From contig JABACO010000003.1 of the NCBI GenBank assembly GCA_013339895.1, positions 1,663,860-1,727,859 of the forward strand: a stretch of DNA of 64,000 bases, written 5' to 3'. Positions 33,801 to 45,700 of this stretch are shown one piece after another; position 1 is the stretch's first letter, and every line of letters begins with the position of its first letter. This DNA is from Ephydatia muelleri. Its lineage: Eukaryota; Porifera; Demospongiae; Spongillida; Spongillidae. A program made the position numbers and the translations under genes. The notes under the pieces are model-generated. The model did no database searches. It saw nothing but the letters and a program-made list of their open reading frames with translations, and was not told the origin of the DNA.

Positions 33801-36800
33801 TAAAACGCTGTGGTCCCTAAAACGCTCTTACACAGGTTCGATGCATGTAACGTCATAATGATCAAGCTACGTGTACTCTATAGCTTCAGTTGGCCGCGAT
33901 CCAACTACCGCGGGGTAGCTATAATTACCTATAAGCTACAAATCGTACAATTTTCTATCTGTGGTGTTATCAGCGAGCCTGCCAACGTCTAATCATAGAT
34001 TACTCTAATATCTATGGTCTAATCAATGCGTCAACGAGTAGCCTCGTTCTCAGACTCAAATACGTGCATGCTTCATGCGATAAAGCTTATAGTCTGGGAG
34101 TGCGTACAAAAACAATAACCGTTGTATTGGTTCGGATTTACAAGGCAACGGGAAGGTTTTAGATCACTAAGCGGTATTGTGGCATGCATACCTCTGATTT
34201 AGAGATTAAATTAGAGTAATTCATTAGTTTGCGTGTTACGGTAACCCCCGGGCTGAGGGGCTGAGAATTCCCTCTGGACTTTGTAATGATGTCGGCTGTG
34301 GATCGATGCATGTAGTACTTATTGAGAATAGGGTCGGTCCGCGGTGTATGTAATGATTTCGCAAAGGCTTTCTGAGGTCTGCTTGAACTTCACAGCCATG
34401 ACAAAAAGAGACATGCACATGCATGGCAGTAGTGAATTTCATGTTTGTCAATAGAGTTTTAATTAACACCCACCCCGCCACGTCCCCCTCCCAGTTTGAG
34501 TAGATCAGCTGCCACTGTGTACGACTCTATTTTTTTTTAATAACAGGCTACAAGGTGACTGTCAGTGCTCTTACCAATGGACCAATCCCTGTGGACTCAA
34601 CTGTGACCCTTTTCTGCACCATCGATCCAACCCCTCCAATGCCACTGTCCTATGTCTGGTACTCATCTGCTCCTGGTAATTATATAAACAACCAGGGGCC
34701 CAGTGCTACAGTGTACATATTTCCACGAGAAAGGAAGCTGAGTCTATATTTTTGCCATGTGCAGTCCAATGGAAGTGATGTAGCTGTTGGCTATATCTCT
34801 ATCAAACCACAAGGTAGGAAGCTAATAAGATATATGACAAAGCAATCCAGTACAAGTACATGCAGGATTAAAAAGTACAACTACTGTATGCAAGTCCAAG
34901 GTCACTAAATCTAAGTGTGTATTTGTCATGGCACATTGTAACATGTCACAGCACATCAACTGATCTATAGTGTATCCTCACCGATTGTCTTAAATACGCA
35001 GGATTCCTTACTCCCATCGGTCCAACTGAGGTCACCTATCACTATGGAGACAACATAGTCCTAGAAGTCAGCTTATCGTCAAATCCTATAGCACAGTACA
35101 TCCAGTCCCTCCAGTGGTACAAAGATGGCAATCCACTACCTGTGAACTGTTCTTCTGACATGAGGGTGTGCACTAACACAACTGGGCCCAGGCTGACCAT
35201 CCAGAGGGCTGGAAAGTCAGATGAGGGTCAGTACACTGTCAAGATCAAGAACATACAAGGTGTTAACAACAGCTATGGTTGCATTCAGAACCTGCTCTCT
35301 CTTCTGGAAGGCCACTATGCAGCACACTCTCCTGTAACATTCACTGTGTCATCATCATTAGTCAAAGGTGAGATTTTCATACATGCACTAGATGGATGCA
35401 TAGATGACATCACATTGTTGCTTTTACTGTGTACAGGTGGCACAGATCAGGTTTCTATTGAACCAACAATGTATGTAATTCCATCCAAAATCTTCAATGT
35501 TGAGAAAGCATCAAGTATTGGACAGTATCAGTTTCAAAGCTGTTTGGATATTTGTCTTAATTGTCCAAATCCAATTTATCGGCTATTCTTCAATGGCGTT
35601 CAGCGCTTTGATAACAGGGCGTTTTACGACTTGCGAAATGGAAGACTAAAACTCTATATTACTAATGCTACACCCAATGAATTCGGAGTGTTTGAAGTAG
35701 TAGCTAATATTTGTGAAGGACTCTATTGGGCTACATCTTGCATACCACCTTATATCAGAGGTGTCTTAATTGACAATGATCAAGGGTGGGCATATGTAAT
35801 TGAGCGATTCATAGTCCAGATATATGGTAAAGAGAATTCATTTTTTTGTCATTATTTAACATTTACTTTCCCATACTAGTTCCACCTCAGGTCTCCCTAC
35901 AAGCTGTACCACCACACCCCAGCCCTGACTCTCCTGTCATAGTCATCACCTGTGCAGCACTCAATGGAACTCCAGATGTCCACAACATCACCCTGATGAA
36001 GAATGGGTCAGTGCTGGAGACTGTAGTTGGAAGCAACACTCTTACATACACAGTGACATGGAGTGGTCTGGGCCAGTATGTGTGTGAGGTGGATAGCCTG
36101 TACTCCACACATCAGGAGTCCATCATACTCAAGGAATCAGGCAGCCATGATGCAGAACAGGGACTACAGGGTACGTATAGTATGTGCGCAATCACATTTT
36201 CTTGTTATCCCATAAATGTGGGTGAAATCTAATTAGAATGGGAGGATATGGTACGTCTGGTAGGAGACATGTGTTACTGCACAGGTTAATGTAACGTTAC
36301 CTACATGACATGATGTGCTACACACATAGCAATGGCAAAGCTGCAACTGATGTCATGTGAAAATGTGGCACACCTATGCCAGAATGAGGTACATGTACAT
36401 TTATTTCACTCTTCCATTATACAAAGCATTGTTACATTTTATTCCTTCATGGTGTAGCCATCGTATGTACAGAATATGACCACCCAGCTGAGATACTTCA
36501 CTGAGACCTTGTGTTCCTGCACACTGAGCAATGATACATTTGCACAAGCTAATGTGACCTGTCCCTCCAATAATGAACCATGGAGTGCAGTGGTCTCAGT
36601 TTGGGTCCAGTATGCATCAGATGATGGCTTGGTGACTGCTAGTGACCTTATCTCCATGATGCTAATCTGAATGAAAGTTGCCCTCATAGCATAATTGAAT
36701 CTTTCTTCTGATGCTCAAGTGAAAGTTGAAACAATTGTTGGAGGAATTGTTGGAGGAATCACTCTGACTACTTGCATAGGAGCAATTGTCATCTGTAGGT

Positions 36801-37024
36801 GAGAACACATGCATGCATGCTTCATTTGTTTAAGGGTTAGGATAACATAACAACATTACATGATTTGGTATGTGACCATTTGTATCCTGAAACTTTCATC
36901 CTAAAGCATTGCCAAAGTCAGGAAGTCATATGACACAGTGAATGAAATGCATTGGGTGGACTTTCGGCGCATGGCGTTGCAAAATATTATCGTGGTCAAA
37001 GCAGATGAGAACCCAGCGTACTAG
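29292..37024 (+). CDS. Ig-domain transmembrane receptor-like gene B, most intact member with signal exon
   Basis: Exons: 29292-29355 (signal peptide, GTAAGT donor), 34547-34813, 35002-35367, 35437-35826, 35880-36170 (four Ig-like, phase 1-1), 36330-36388, 36458 to about 36633 (stalk), 36720-36798 (membrane helix IVGGIVGGITLTTCIGAIVI), 36907-37024 (tail with KSYDTVNEM, ending TAG). Domains 1-4 are open in one frame. Domain 3 is very different from A and C; domain 4 is almost identical. The usual domain-4 donor is mutated (GC in place of GT), and a GTACGT 30 bases downstream keeps phase 1. Read through, the stalk exon meets TGA at 36668; an earlier donor (GCTA/GTGACC) would join the helix exon in frame, which is a guess. 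Intron 1 is 5.2 kb and holds two transposons. Predicted type I surface receptor, ligand unknown. Confidence 0.75.
29356..30242. other. Start of gene B intron 1, repeat debris
   Basis: Contains a 36-base G run (30077-30111) and a GGCGCCGAAG-type repeat also present reversed near 23070. No gene. Confidence 0.55.
30243..31584. mobile_element. Mutator-like element with about 100-bp TIRs and captured RecQ fragment
   Basis: TIRs begin TAGTCTCGTACCCAGACCC at both ends and stay similar for about 100 bases. The 9-base flanks GTTTTATCG and CTATTATCG match at 7 of 9, consistent with a 9-bp target duplication as in Mutator elements. The same TIR bounds the small element at 51389-51499, which has its own 9-bp duplication. 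No transposase is present. A (TG)n tract lies at 30757-30813. Confidence 0.75.
31111..31409 (-). pseudogene. RecQ-type helicase N-terminal fragment inside the Mutator-like element
   Basis: RPNQRKSIKAFLEENDVFVS, then RTGSRKSLCYAVLP and IAIIVSPLKALMKNQ match RecQ helicase motifs 0, I and Ia. The Walker A motif is broken: TGSRKS has R where the family has the GK glycine, and PTG has become RTG. The similarity stops after motif Ia, so only about 75 residues were kept. Non-functional as a helicase. Confidence 0.7.
32089..32425 (-). pseudogene. Ulp1-like (C48) protease C-terminal fragment
   Basis: FSDKHIAAAQMQLERSFPHI, a short A-rich break, then IRHTGESHWVITVLSKNELL and LLDSM. The H-W-V and D-S spacing fits the His and Asp part of Ulp1-like domains attached to Ginger-type and related elements. 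Same strand as and downstream of the integrase. Confidence 0.5.
32580..33620 (-). pseudogene. Gypsy/Ginger-type DDE integrase, decayed
   Basis: Reading minus: FVTDAGRLFYVGG and SSIHHLVHLG (zinc-binding H-H part), then SSIDLVDPLPETSKGHKYI and DYYCTKWTEAFPLKDKT (first catalytic Asp), HGCPAIIVSDQGREFEN (second Asp), and NGLTERFNQML (catalytic Glu) followed by DDWDEKLESTL. All three catalytic residues are visible but the frame changes several times and stops intervene. Confidence 0.75.
33836..34546. other. End of gene B intron 1
   Basis: No gene or clear repeat; ends with a T-rich acceptor tract (TTTTTTTTAATAACAG). Confidence 0.6.
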
Positions 37025-37394
37025 AGCACCATTAGACTGTAGCACATCTTGATGAGGTGTCTGCAAGAAGTGGGGTATTCGAACAACATAAATAGTTTTT
37101 TTTTTTGCTTTACAAACTTGCAGCTGATAATGATTATACATGAGCTTGTGTGATGTATGCATGTAGCAGTTCATATGCAACTCTCGATTGGTTCTGGTGT
37201 TATCATTTGTATGTGCATATTTAGACTGAACAACTGATTTCCAGGAAAATGAATTCATGCCACTTATATGCAGCTAGCTGGCATACTGTTAAGATCCTAT
37301 TGCTATAGTTGTAAGCTGAACAGTCTGCATGCAATTGCAGCTGTGCAGGGCATCAATTTGAAATCCAGAATCATGTACAGTATCAGTTTCAAAG

Positions 37395-38362
37395 CTGTTT
37401 GGGTCTTCATTTTTATGATATCAATATCTCAGACATGTTCTGCATTTCAATGTTCATGGAGATACCATAGCCATCAATATCAACATCACCACCACCATTA
37501 CAACCAGCACCTTCCACAGGATTCCTTGTTTTCAAACTGTCATCCAACTTTCTACTTTTGGCAATGCTTTAGGAGGGAAAGTATAAATCATGTATAATAG
37601 TATCTGATTTTCAATAATGAACGACCTCACCTTAAAATGACACATGCCCCTAGGTAAATGGTAGGAAGAATCCCTCCAACAAATCCTCCTACTGTTCCAA
37701 CTACCACTTGAGTCCCATAAGAAAACAGAGAAGCCTTGGAGGCAGCAGGTTTCTCATCAGTACCATTATTGCGTATAAGATTCATACTTCACTTTGAAGC
37801 TGGTATGATATGTACAACATCCTCTACTCAGTAAGAGGGCGGAGCCTTCAATGGCAACACAACCACATATTGAATCAAGCAGTCAGTTCTGAATCATGGA
37901 GATAAGGTCACTTGCAGTCACCATGCCATCATCCGATGCATATTTGACCCAAACTGAGACCACTGCACTCCATGGTTCATTATTGGAGGGACAGGTCACC
38001 TTAAATGCATCCTTGCTCAGTATGCAGGAACACAAACGATCAGTGAGGTATTTCAACTGGGTGATCATATTCTGTGCAATTGGCTACTAAGTAATGATTT
38101 CATCTTGTATTGCATGCCGTATGATACGCACACCAGCATTACGTTACTGATTTACATGGTGAAAGGCATCAGAGTTTTACATTCTTGCATCATTCTGACC
38201 TGATTCCTTGAGTAGGATGGACTCCTGATGTGTGGAGTACAGGCTGTCCACCTTACACACATACTGGCCCAGACCACTCCATTTCATTATGTATGAAAGA
38301 GAGTTGCCTCCAAATACAGTCTCCAGCACTAACCCATTCTTCATCAGGGTGATGTTGTGGAC
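37395..38362 (-). pseudogene. Ig receptor fragment D, truncated
   Basis: Minus-strand remnants in gene order: part of domain 4 (38362 to about 38200), stalk exon (about 38070-37800, SWVKYASDDGMVTASDL type with the same AAC TGA nonsense as gene A), membrane exon (about 37720-37630), and tail exon (37575-37440). Stalk exon 6 is missing, and domain 4 is cut at 38362 exactly where a 66-base palindrome begins. Nearest relative is gene A. Confidence 0.75.
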
Positions 38363-38426
38363 ACCGAGAATTCGGGAATGTTATTGTCACTGCACAGTGA
38401 CAACAACATTCCCGAATTCTCGGTGT
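38361..38426. repeat. 66-bp near-perfect hairpin
   Basis: ACACCGAGAATTCGGGAATG reads back as its reverse complement after a TGTCACTGCACAGTGACA centre, arms of about 32 bases with one mismatch. It marks the break point of fragment D. Confidence 0.9.
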
Positions 38427-38604
38427 TGGTCATAATGCAACCCCTTATTGTGACTGCAGCTAACGTGTGATGATGTTACACACAATCTTGATCTCACTCC
38501 TTTCCCTCCTTCCTCTCTCGTTTGCATTCTATACACATTTCCATTCTTCACCATGCTGCATGGGATTGCATCCCCCCCTCACAGACAGGACCTTTGTATA
38601 TTAG

Positions 38605-38646
<42 letters not shown>

Positions 38647-39373
38647 AGGCAACTTAATGTACTGAACATGGTTGGTGAACACATCATCATTTTGTCATGT
38701 GTACCAATGTATGTTTCTTTGATCACACTTTAGCACAATGTCCCATTATTATGGAGACTGTTAAGCATTGCACTGTGCCATGTGCTGTAGAAGCAGATGA
38801 GTGTTTGCCATCATTAGTGCAGTGATAAGTGACCCAGGGTGAGAATTTAACAGACTATTTTTAGCATGTGTGAAGTGTGTGCTTTGTGAATCCAAACGAT
38901 AATTTGCATTCAGTATTGCTTCTTCTGCTTGCCGCAACAGGTCAAGATTTGCTGACTGATACGGTGTACGAATATTTATTACTTTGATCACACTTTCAAT
39001 ATCAAAAGAATATGCTGTACCTTCAAGCCATCATTGACTGATAATGTGGGGGTACTCTGTTTCATTACCAAATCAATTGTGTTATTAGAGCCTGGCAAGC
39101 ACATGGCAACATATCTTAGTGCTACTATGAGCGTGAGCTAACAAACTTAGAACAAAACAATATCATTCCACCAACCATTAAGTGTATATGTGGTAGGTTT
39201 GAGGGCCACCTTTCTATACGTGGAGAAGAATTACCTACATTAGACTCTCACTATATACCTGCTGGATTCAATAGGTGAATTACTTCACAAATGCGAGTAC
39301 ACAAAACAAAACATTGTTATACGTTCCGTTTTCCAAGCAAGAACCTGTCATTACAAACACACAATAGGATGTG
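38427..39373. other. Intergenic between fragment D and gene C
   Basis: Apart from the hexamer array nothing was recognised. Confidence 0.55.
38604..38647. repeat. (GAGGGT)n hexamer array, 7 copies
   Basis: Seven GGGTGA units in a row on the plus strand, with G-quadruplex potential. It differs from the animal telomere repeat TTAGGG by sequence. Confidence 0.9.
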
Positions 39374-41907
39374 TTAGAGTCCGTATCTAACAGTCTCGTA
39401 TGCTGCGTTCTCTTCCATTCCAATATCAGACATGTTCTGCATTTCAAAATTCGGGGCCCTACGATCACCACCACTGCCACTGCCACCAATACCACCACCA
39501 TCTTTAACTGGATTCCTTCTGTTCACGCTGTTTCCCAGCTTCCCAACCTTGGCAATGCTTTAGAAGAGAAGGCATTTTGTTATTAACATCATTCATATTG
39601 TCTTCTGATCCATACACTAAAGAACGACTACATAAGTATTGCACATACAGTGTGGCCTCACCTCAAAATGACACATGCCCCTAGGCAAATGGTAAGAAGA
39701 ATCCCTCCAACAAATCCTCCTATTGTTCCAACTACCAATTGTGCAGAAGTATCCTTGAAAGGAATGGGATATTTGTTTTGATCCAGTTACAATGTGATGG
39801 CAACTTGCACTCACCTGTAGGTTAGTACCATTTGTGCAACACCCTCTACTTAGTTGGAGGGTGGAGCCTTCAATGGCAACACAAGCACATGTTGAATCAA
39901 GCAGCCAGTTGTGAATCATGGAGATAAGGTCACTAGCAGTCACCAAGCCATCATTTGATGCATACTGGACCCAAACTGAGACCACTGCACTCCATGGTTC
40001 ATTATTGGAGGGACAGGTCACATTAGCTTGTGTAAATGTATCCTTGCTCAGGGTGCAGGAGCACAAGGTCTCAGTGAGGTATCTCAGTTGGGTGGTCATA
40101 TTCTGTACATAAAATTGCTACAACAGATAATACAAAAGAAGGTAATGTGTATTGTTCAATGAAATAGATAGAAAGGATTTACCTCATTCTGACATAGGTG
40201 TATCATATTTTCATTTGACATCAGTTTTAACCTGGCCATTGCTATGTGGGTAACACAAAATGTCATGCAGGCTACTACTTGCCTGTGCAATAACCACATT
40301 TTATGGTATATAAGAATTTATACCTTTCCCGAAATTATACAATGTAAGTCACTCATATTAGTTTCTAGCAGTAATAGTGATTGGATGTTATCACAGATGA
40401 CATGCACATAATGAGTGTAAGTAATGCACCTGTGTTCCATGTGCATCATGCATACCTGATTCCTTGAGTACAAATGTCTCCTGATCTGTGGAGTACAGGC
40501 TATCCACCTCACACACATACTGGCCCAGACCACTCCATGTCACTGTGTATGTAAGAGTGTTGCCTCCAACTACAGTCTCCAGCACTGACCCATTCTTTAT
40601 CAGGGTGATGTTGTGGACATCTGGAGTTCCATTGAGTGCTGCACAGGTGATGACTATGACAGGAGAGTTATGACTGGGATGTGATGGTACAGCTTGTAGG
40701 GAGACCTGAGGTGGAACTGTATGGGACAGTAAACAAAATTGCAGAAATGAATTCTGTCTTACCATATTGCTGAACTGAGATTTGTTGACGTGCATGTGGG
40801 GATTCAAAATAGCCAATTACCTCCCAAAAATATGGTGATAAGCAAGTAAAAATAAAAGGTTCTCCCAAACAGAACTCAAGCACTACTTCATACACTCCCA
40901 AGTCACGTGATGTAGCATTTGAAACATTCAGCATTAGAGTTCCATATTGTACAGTGTAAACCACCCTGCTGTCAGAAATCCAAACACCATTGAAGTAAAG
41001 ATCAGGTTGAAATGGAATGGGACAGTAATAACAGAATTGAGAGCAACTTTGGATCTGAAACTGCCCAATGTTTAAAATTTTCTGGACATGTATTCTTGCG
41101 GTTGTATTTACATATATTATTGTTTCAACAGACCTCTGATCTGTGCCACCTGTACAAAGTAAAAACAACAATGCTTCCACATCAATTTACTCTTTATGTA
41201 TTCAAACAGTACCTTGGATCAATGATGGTGATACAGTGAATGTTACAGGAGAGTGTGTTGCATAGTGGCCTTCCAGAAGAGAGAGCAGGTTCTGATAGCA
41301 CTCAACACTGTTGTTAGCCCCTAGTATGTTATTGATCTTGACAGTGTACTGACCCTCATCTGACCTTCCAGCCCTCTGGATGGTCAGCCTGGTCCCCATT
41401 GTGTTAGTGTACACCCTCATGTCAGAGGAGCAGTTGACAGGTAGTGGATTGCCATCTTTGTACCACTGGAGGGACTGGATAAATGATTCTAAATAATAGT
41501 ACGATGATATGTTCACTCCAAGGACTATGGTGTCTCCATATTGATAAGTAAACTCAGTTGGACCAATGGGAATAAGAAATCCTGCATATTCGGTGAAGAT
41601 AGTGTGTTTATGAGTGAAGTAATATTTTAGTATATTCTTTTACCTTGTGGCTTGATCGTAGCATAGCCAACAGCCACTTCACTTCCATTTGACTGTACAT
41701 GGCAAAAGTACAGAGCTTGCTTTGGGTGGTTACTACCAATGTAAACTGTAGCATTGGGTCCCTGCGTGCTTATGTAGCTGTAGAAAGCAGTGTACCACAC
41801 ATAGGACAGTGGTCCAGGAGGGACTGGATCAACAGTGCAGGTAAGGGTCACATATGACCACACATGGATTGGTCCAATTGGCTGGGTAGTGACAGTCACT
41901 TTATAAC
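39374..41907 (-). CDS. Ig-domain transmembrane receptor-like gene C, intact from domain 1 to tail but no signal exon
   Basis: Exons (minus): 41907-41644, 41581-41213, 41149-40763, 40716-40456, 40241-40183, 40117-39815, 39753-39662, 39557-39374; all GT-AG, frame unbroken, about 640 residues. Four Ig-like exons (phase 1-1), Cys-rich stalk (LCSCTLSKDTF, DSTCACVAIEG, SRGCCTNGTN), membrane helix VVGTIGGFVGGILLTICLG, tail of about 60 residues with GGGIGGSGSGGD and AAYETVRYGL, ending TAA at 39374. The YETV is a possible phosphotyrosine motif. Exon 1 should lie upstream near 43.1-44.5 kb by comparison with gene A, but similarity to the gene A upstream region ends near 43080-43140 at another repeat. 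Without a signal exon it may be silent, or use one elsewhere. Confidence 0.78.
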
Positions 41908-42194
41908 CTGTAGATAGAAGTGGTTTACATAACATACATTATTCTTGTAATGCATAAATTGTCACCTGTGGGACTACATACAATAGTATATTGTCTGTCC
42001 CTTATATTCATGTGCCTCTTACTATGTTTGTATGCTCTATGTCCTTACTCAGACTGTCATTCTCTCTCTGCAAGTGATTTTACTGGTTACATAATTATTC
42101 TCTTCTACTTTATGACATGTGAGGATCTCATGCCACATTGCACATTATATGTGCAGCTGGAGCAATTTGAGTTATAGTAGAATTGGCTATTGAA

Positions 42195-42490
42195 TATTGC
42201 ACTGGAATAGAACTTTGATGTTTCACACCACTGGTGTTTTCTACTTCTGGTGGATTAGGTCCTGCTGCCAAATCTTTCTATAAAAGGCTTGCGCCACTTA
42301 TTGCAGAAAAACACGATCAGCCTACAAGCCTAACCCTTTATTGGCTTCGTGCCAAATTGAACTTTTCGTTGTTATCATGGCTCAAGATCCTCATACCATC
42401 AAGGCGCACGCTCCCCACTAGATTCTGCCATCGATCTGTCCTGCTCAGCAGGCAGGAATGCGTAATGTTGGAGTTAATTTGTATGCCCTA
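42195..42490 (+). mobile_element. Short retroelement relic upstream of gene C
   Basis: GGLGPAAKSFYKRLAPLIAE and LTLYWLRAKLNFSLL match the distal part of the relic at 21640-22440. The central part present there is deleted here. Confidence 0.65.
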
Positions 42491-44080
42491 ATGTTTGTGA
42501 TGACGCTGTTTATGTGAACATCCAATGTGCGCATAACTTATTATCATTAAAAGTATATTCTTCCTCCTTATGACGATCAATAATATTAATAATAAGATCA
42601 AAGTAATCTTCATGCAATGCAGGAAAAATATTACACTTTCATCTGTCATGCAGTATGAAAGTTAGATTCCAAAATCATAAACAACTAATCTTCATTGATT
42701 ATAGCTTAGATCATTTAATCCTGTAATGGACCTAATTGCCAGGACAAGATATAACCAGAAACCTGAATAATTTGGAAACCATTAATTTGAAACTCCAAAT
42801 CGAAAGAAGCCTTTCTATTCAGTGAGCTCTTGCACTGATGCCAATACCAGTCACCGCTACTCGTGTCCAGCGATGTAGTCAGTGAATGCTAGGATATCAA
42901 ATGTATCCTTTGATTGGATGTGTCCCTCATATATCACACAGCTTTCACAGGAATCGGGTTTAGTGGCTGTAAGATTTAACTTCGCATGAGAGCCCCCACC
43001 CCTCCACCCCTCCCCCTCCCCCCTCCGCTATTAGGACACCATCCTTTCAAGTGTTTTTGTATGGTGCCAAAGACGCCCCCAATGCAGGTCGAGGGCGTAA
43101 AGATCGAACCTAAGAGTTTTGGGTAAGAGACGGTTGTACGTTTACGACAAATTTGCATTACAGTATATGCTCACAACAGCTGCAGGTGTAGTTGTAAGGA
43201 ATATCAAAGTATAGCCATTTCATTCACTGCTGATGGTGAGTTTTTCAGCCTAGTTTTTCTTAACCATTGGCACAGGTATATTTACCCTGGACCCTAGTGT
43301 ATCCTATAGTCCAAGCATACCCGAAGTACTTGCACACAAAAATAGCTGTAAGGGTAGTTATAAATAAATATAGTTATGTGGATAACAGTGTCGTCTGCAT
43401 TTTATTGCTGATGGGGGAGGGCAAGGGGGGGGGGGGGGGGGGGGGGAGTCCCGGAATCCATCAAACTCTCCAACTGGATCTGCCACTGCATGATGTAGCA
43501 CATATTGGTATTAGTGGTGACAATAGTCATATATTTGTCATGATGAATAGCTAGTTACATGCATTGGATAAGCACATTTGCTCTATGCCGGAACCTCTTG
43601 TATTATCTGAAGTCGTCCTAAAGATAAGAGCTGAGCAAGTTCTCATAATGGAAGCATGCAGCAATTTGCATATTGTGCTTCAAGCAAAGATCAACAGCTT
43701 TGAAAGATGCAGCTGGAGCTTCATTGACAAAGTATACAGTGTACATTTGTTCTGGCAGGCAATGCAATGGCTTGCATGAAAGCTGAAAACAGTGTGGCAT
43801 GTTCCCTCGAAAAACACAGCAGAAATGATGAATGAAACATTTCACAGAGAAATGAAGTATGTTGCAATCTGTCATGCGTGTATCTAGATGTGTGTGGATA
43901 TGTACTATTAAAGGATAACAATGTATATTATTTTACTAGTTACATAACTATTCTATTTATCTCTTCTACTTTGTGACATCTGAGAATCTCGTGGCATATT
44001 GCACATTATATGTAAAGCAGGTGACATTCATTTCTCACATGAACTATTTGAGTTACAATACAATTTGCTACACTCAGCGC
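42491..44080. repeat. Duplicated non-coding flanks and repeat debris
   Basis: 42491 to about 43080 is parallel to 22470-23080 (flank of gene A). 43140-43760 copies the left arm of the element at 27222, with a G run at 43425-43446. 43930-44080 copies 21290-21410. No gene. Confidence 0.65.
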
Positions 44081-45616
44081 ACATACACGGCTATCAACAC
44101 ATCACTAAGTACATTCAGCGTTTGTTACCAACGCATCCCTAAGTACACTCAGCGTACAACCGCCATGTATGCCGACGACACACAACGCGCTAAGTGACAG
44201 CTACGCGCTACTATGCAGCTATAGGGTAGCGTAGGTAGTGATCGCCACCTGCAATAACGTCAGGAGTGTTCGCCACCCCCCTGTTTATTCTACAGAGCAA
44301 CGTTACTTGCGTAAAACTGTGTATGGTACTAACAAAGGAGCCTATTAGGGTTGTTTTAAACTCATATAGAAAGATCCAAACTTATTATCTTTGTTTTTAT
44401 GCGCTATTAAACGTGGGGGTGGCGACTACTCCCCCCTGGCGAATATACCTGACGCTACCCTATATACATGCATAACTGCATATACAATCAGATTATAATT
44501 CATCTCGGGCTCAAAAGAGTTGCTTCGATCACAACCGCTTGCAAAACGAAACCTCACAAGATCACCCCAAAAAAAAAAAATAGTCCCACTGAAATATTCT
44601 ACGCCATGCATGCGGTATATCATATCCAGAAATCAGCGGTCAAAAGTCAGAATAATTTACTCGCGGTTTGCGAATCACCGAATATTCCCGTATACCTTCC
44701 CATACCAATGTATGGGTTAGTTGCATACCAAGGACGCCAGATTTTTCCCAGGATTTGAAATTTGAAAATGTTAGTACACTACATTTGTTATGATTTTTAG
44801 TGGTGTCGCCGTATTTTTCCTATTTAAGCTGGGGCTTCCCTAGGATTGTCATAACATTGTCCCCAAATGTACAGGTAGTCAATGAGAAGGGTTTCTCATT
44901 ACAATATTCCACGGTCATTTGTGTCAATACCTTTACGATTTACGATTTTGATATTTGAAAATAATATAGCTAGTACATTGAAGAACTATAAAATGTACTA
45001 ATAACTAGGCCTTCCTATAGAAAAATCGGCTTCCATACCCGGGAGAAGCATTTCATGTTGAATCTATATACGTTCCTCCATCTCGTGCCCTCAAAATTGA
45101 CTAACGTGCGGATAGTACCATACAGATAATGCTGTGTAGTTGAAGTGTGGCCCTCCTTCAGTTTTTTGATGGCATGAAATCGGTCCCAGACCTCTCATCG
45201 CGCTGCCCAAAAAGGTTTTCTACCAGTTGAGTTACTATGCGATCTTACCCGATGCGATCGGGATCGTTTGTATTTTGTATAAATCGCGCATACAGTACCA
45301 TCCAGACGTAGCTTCTTGACACACGCGTGCGCGCGTCACGAGTGATACCCGTGCGTGACTCGAGCATACTTGTGTTTCACACGCATCAGGTTAGTCGTGG
45401 CACGAAGCGACATTTTCGAGACACGAACTCGCGTGCATGATGGCACCCACTCCCTCAGTTGTAAAATACTATGGACAAAATTTCTACAATTCAGGAGCCC
45501 TTTGCTTGAATTCAAAACTAAGTTGTTTGTGAAGCCAGAACAGAGTAAGACTATGAGCTGTGTGTGTTGTTAGTGTGTGTTTGTACTGTGTGTGCGTGTG
45601 CGTGCGTGTGTGTGTT

Positions 45617-45700
<84 letters not shown>

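Larger units (their letters stand above)
31594..33835 (-). mobile_element. Ginger-like DNA transposon relic (integrase plus Ulp1-like protease)
   Basis: Subterminal inverted motifs (TTTTAGGGAC/GTCCCTAAAA with AGCGTTT) occur near 31650-31730 and 33720-33830, facing each other, which suggests a TIR-bounded DNA element rather than an LTR retroelement. Between them, on the minus strand, are an integrase core and then a C48-like segment. Left end abuts the Mutator-like element. Exact ends and target duplication could not be fixed. Confidence 0.55.

Noticed and set aside
38604-38647. Interstitial telomere repeat
   Set aside because: Unit is GAGGGT, not TTAGGG; a simple hexamer array.
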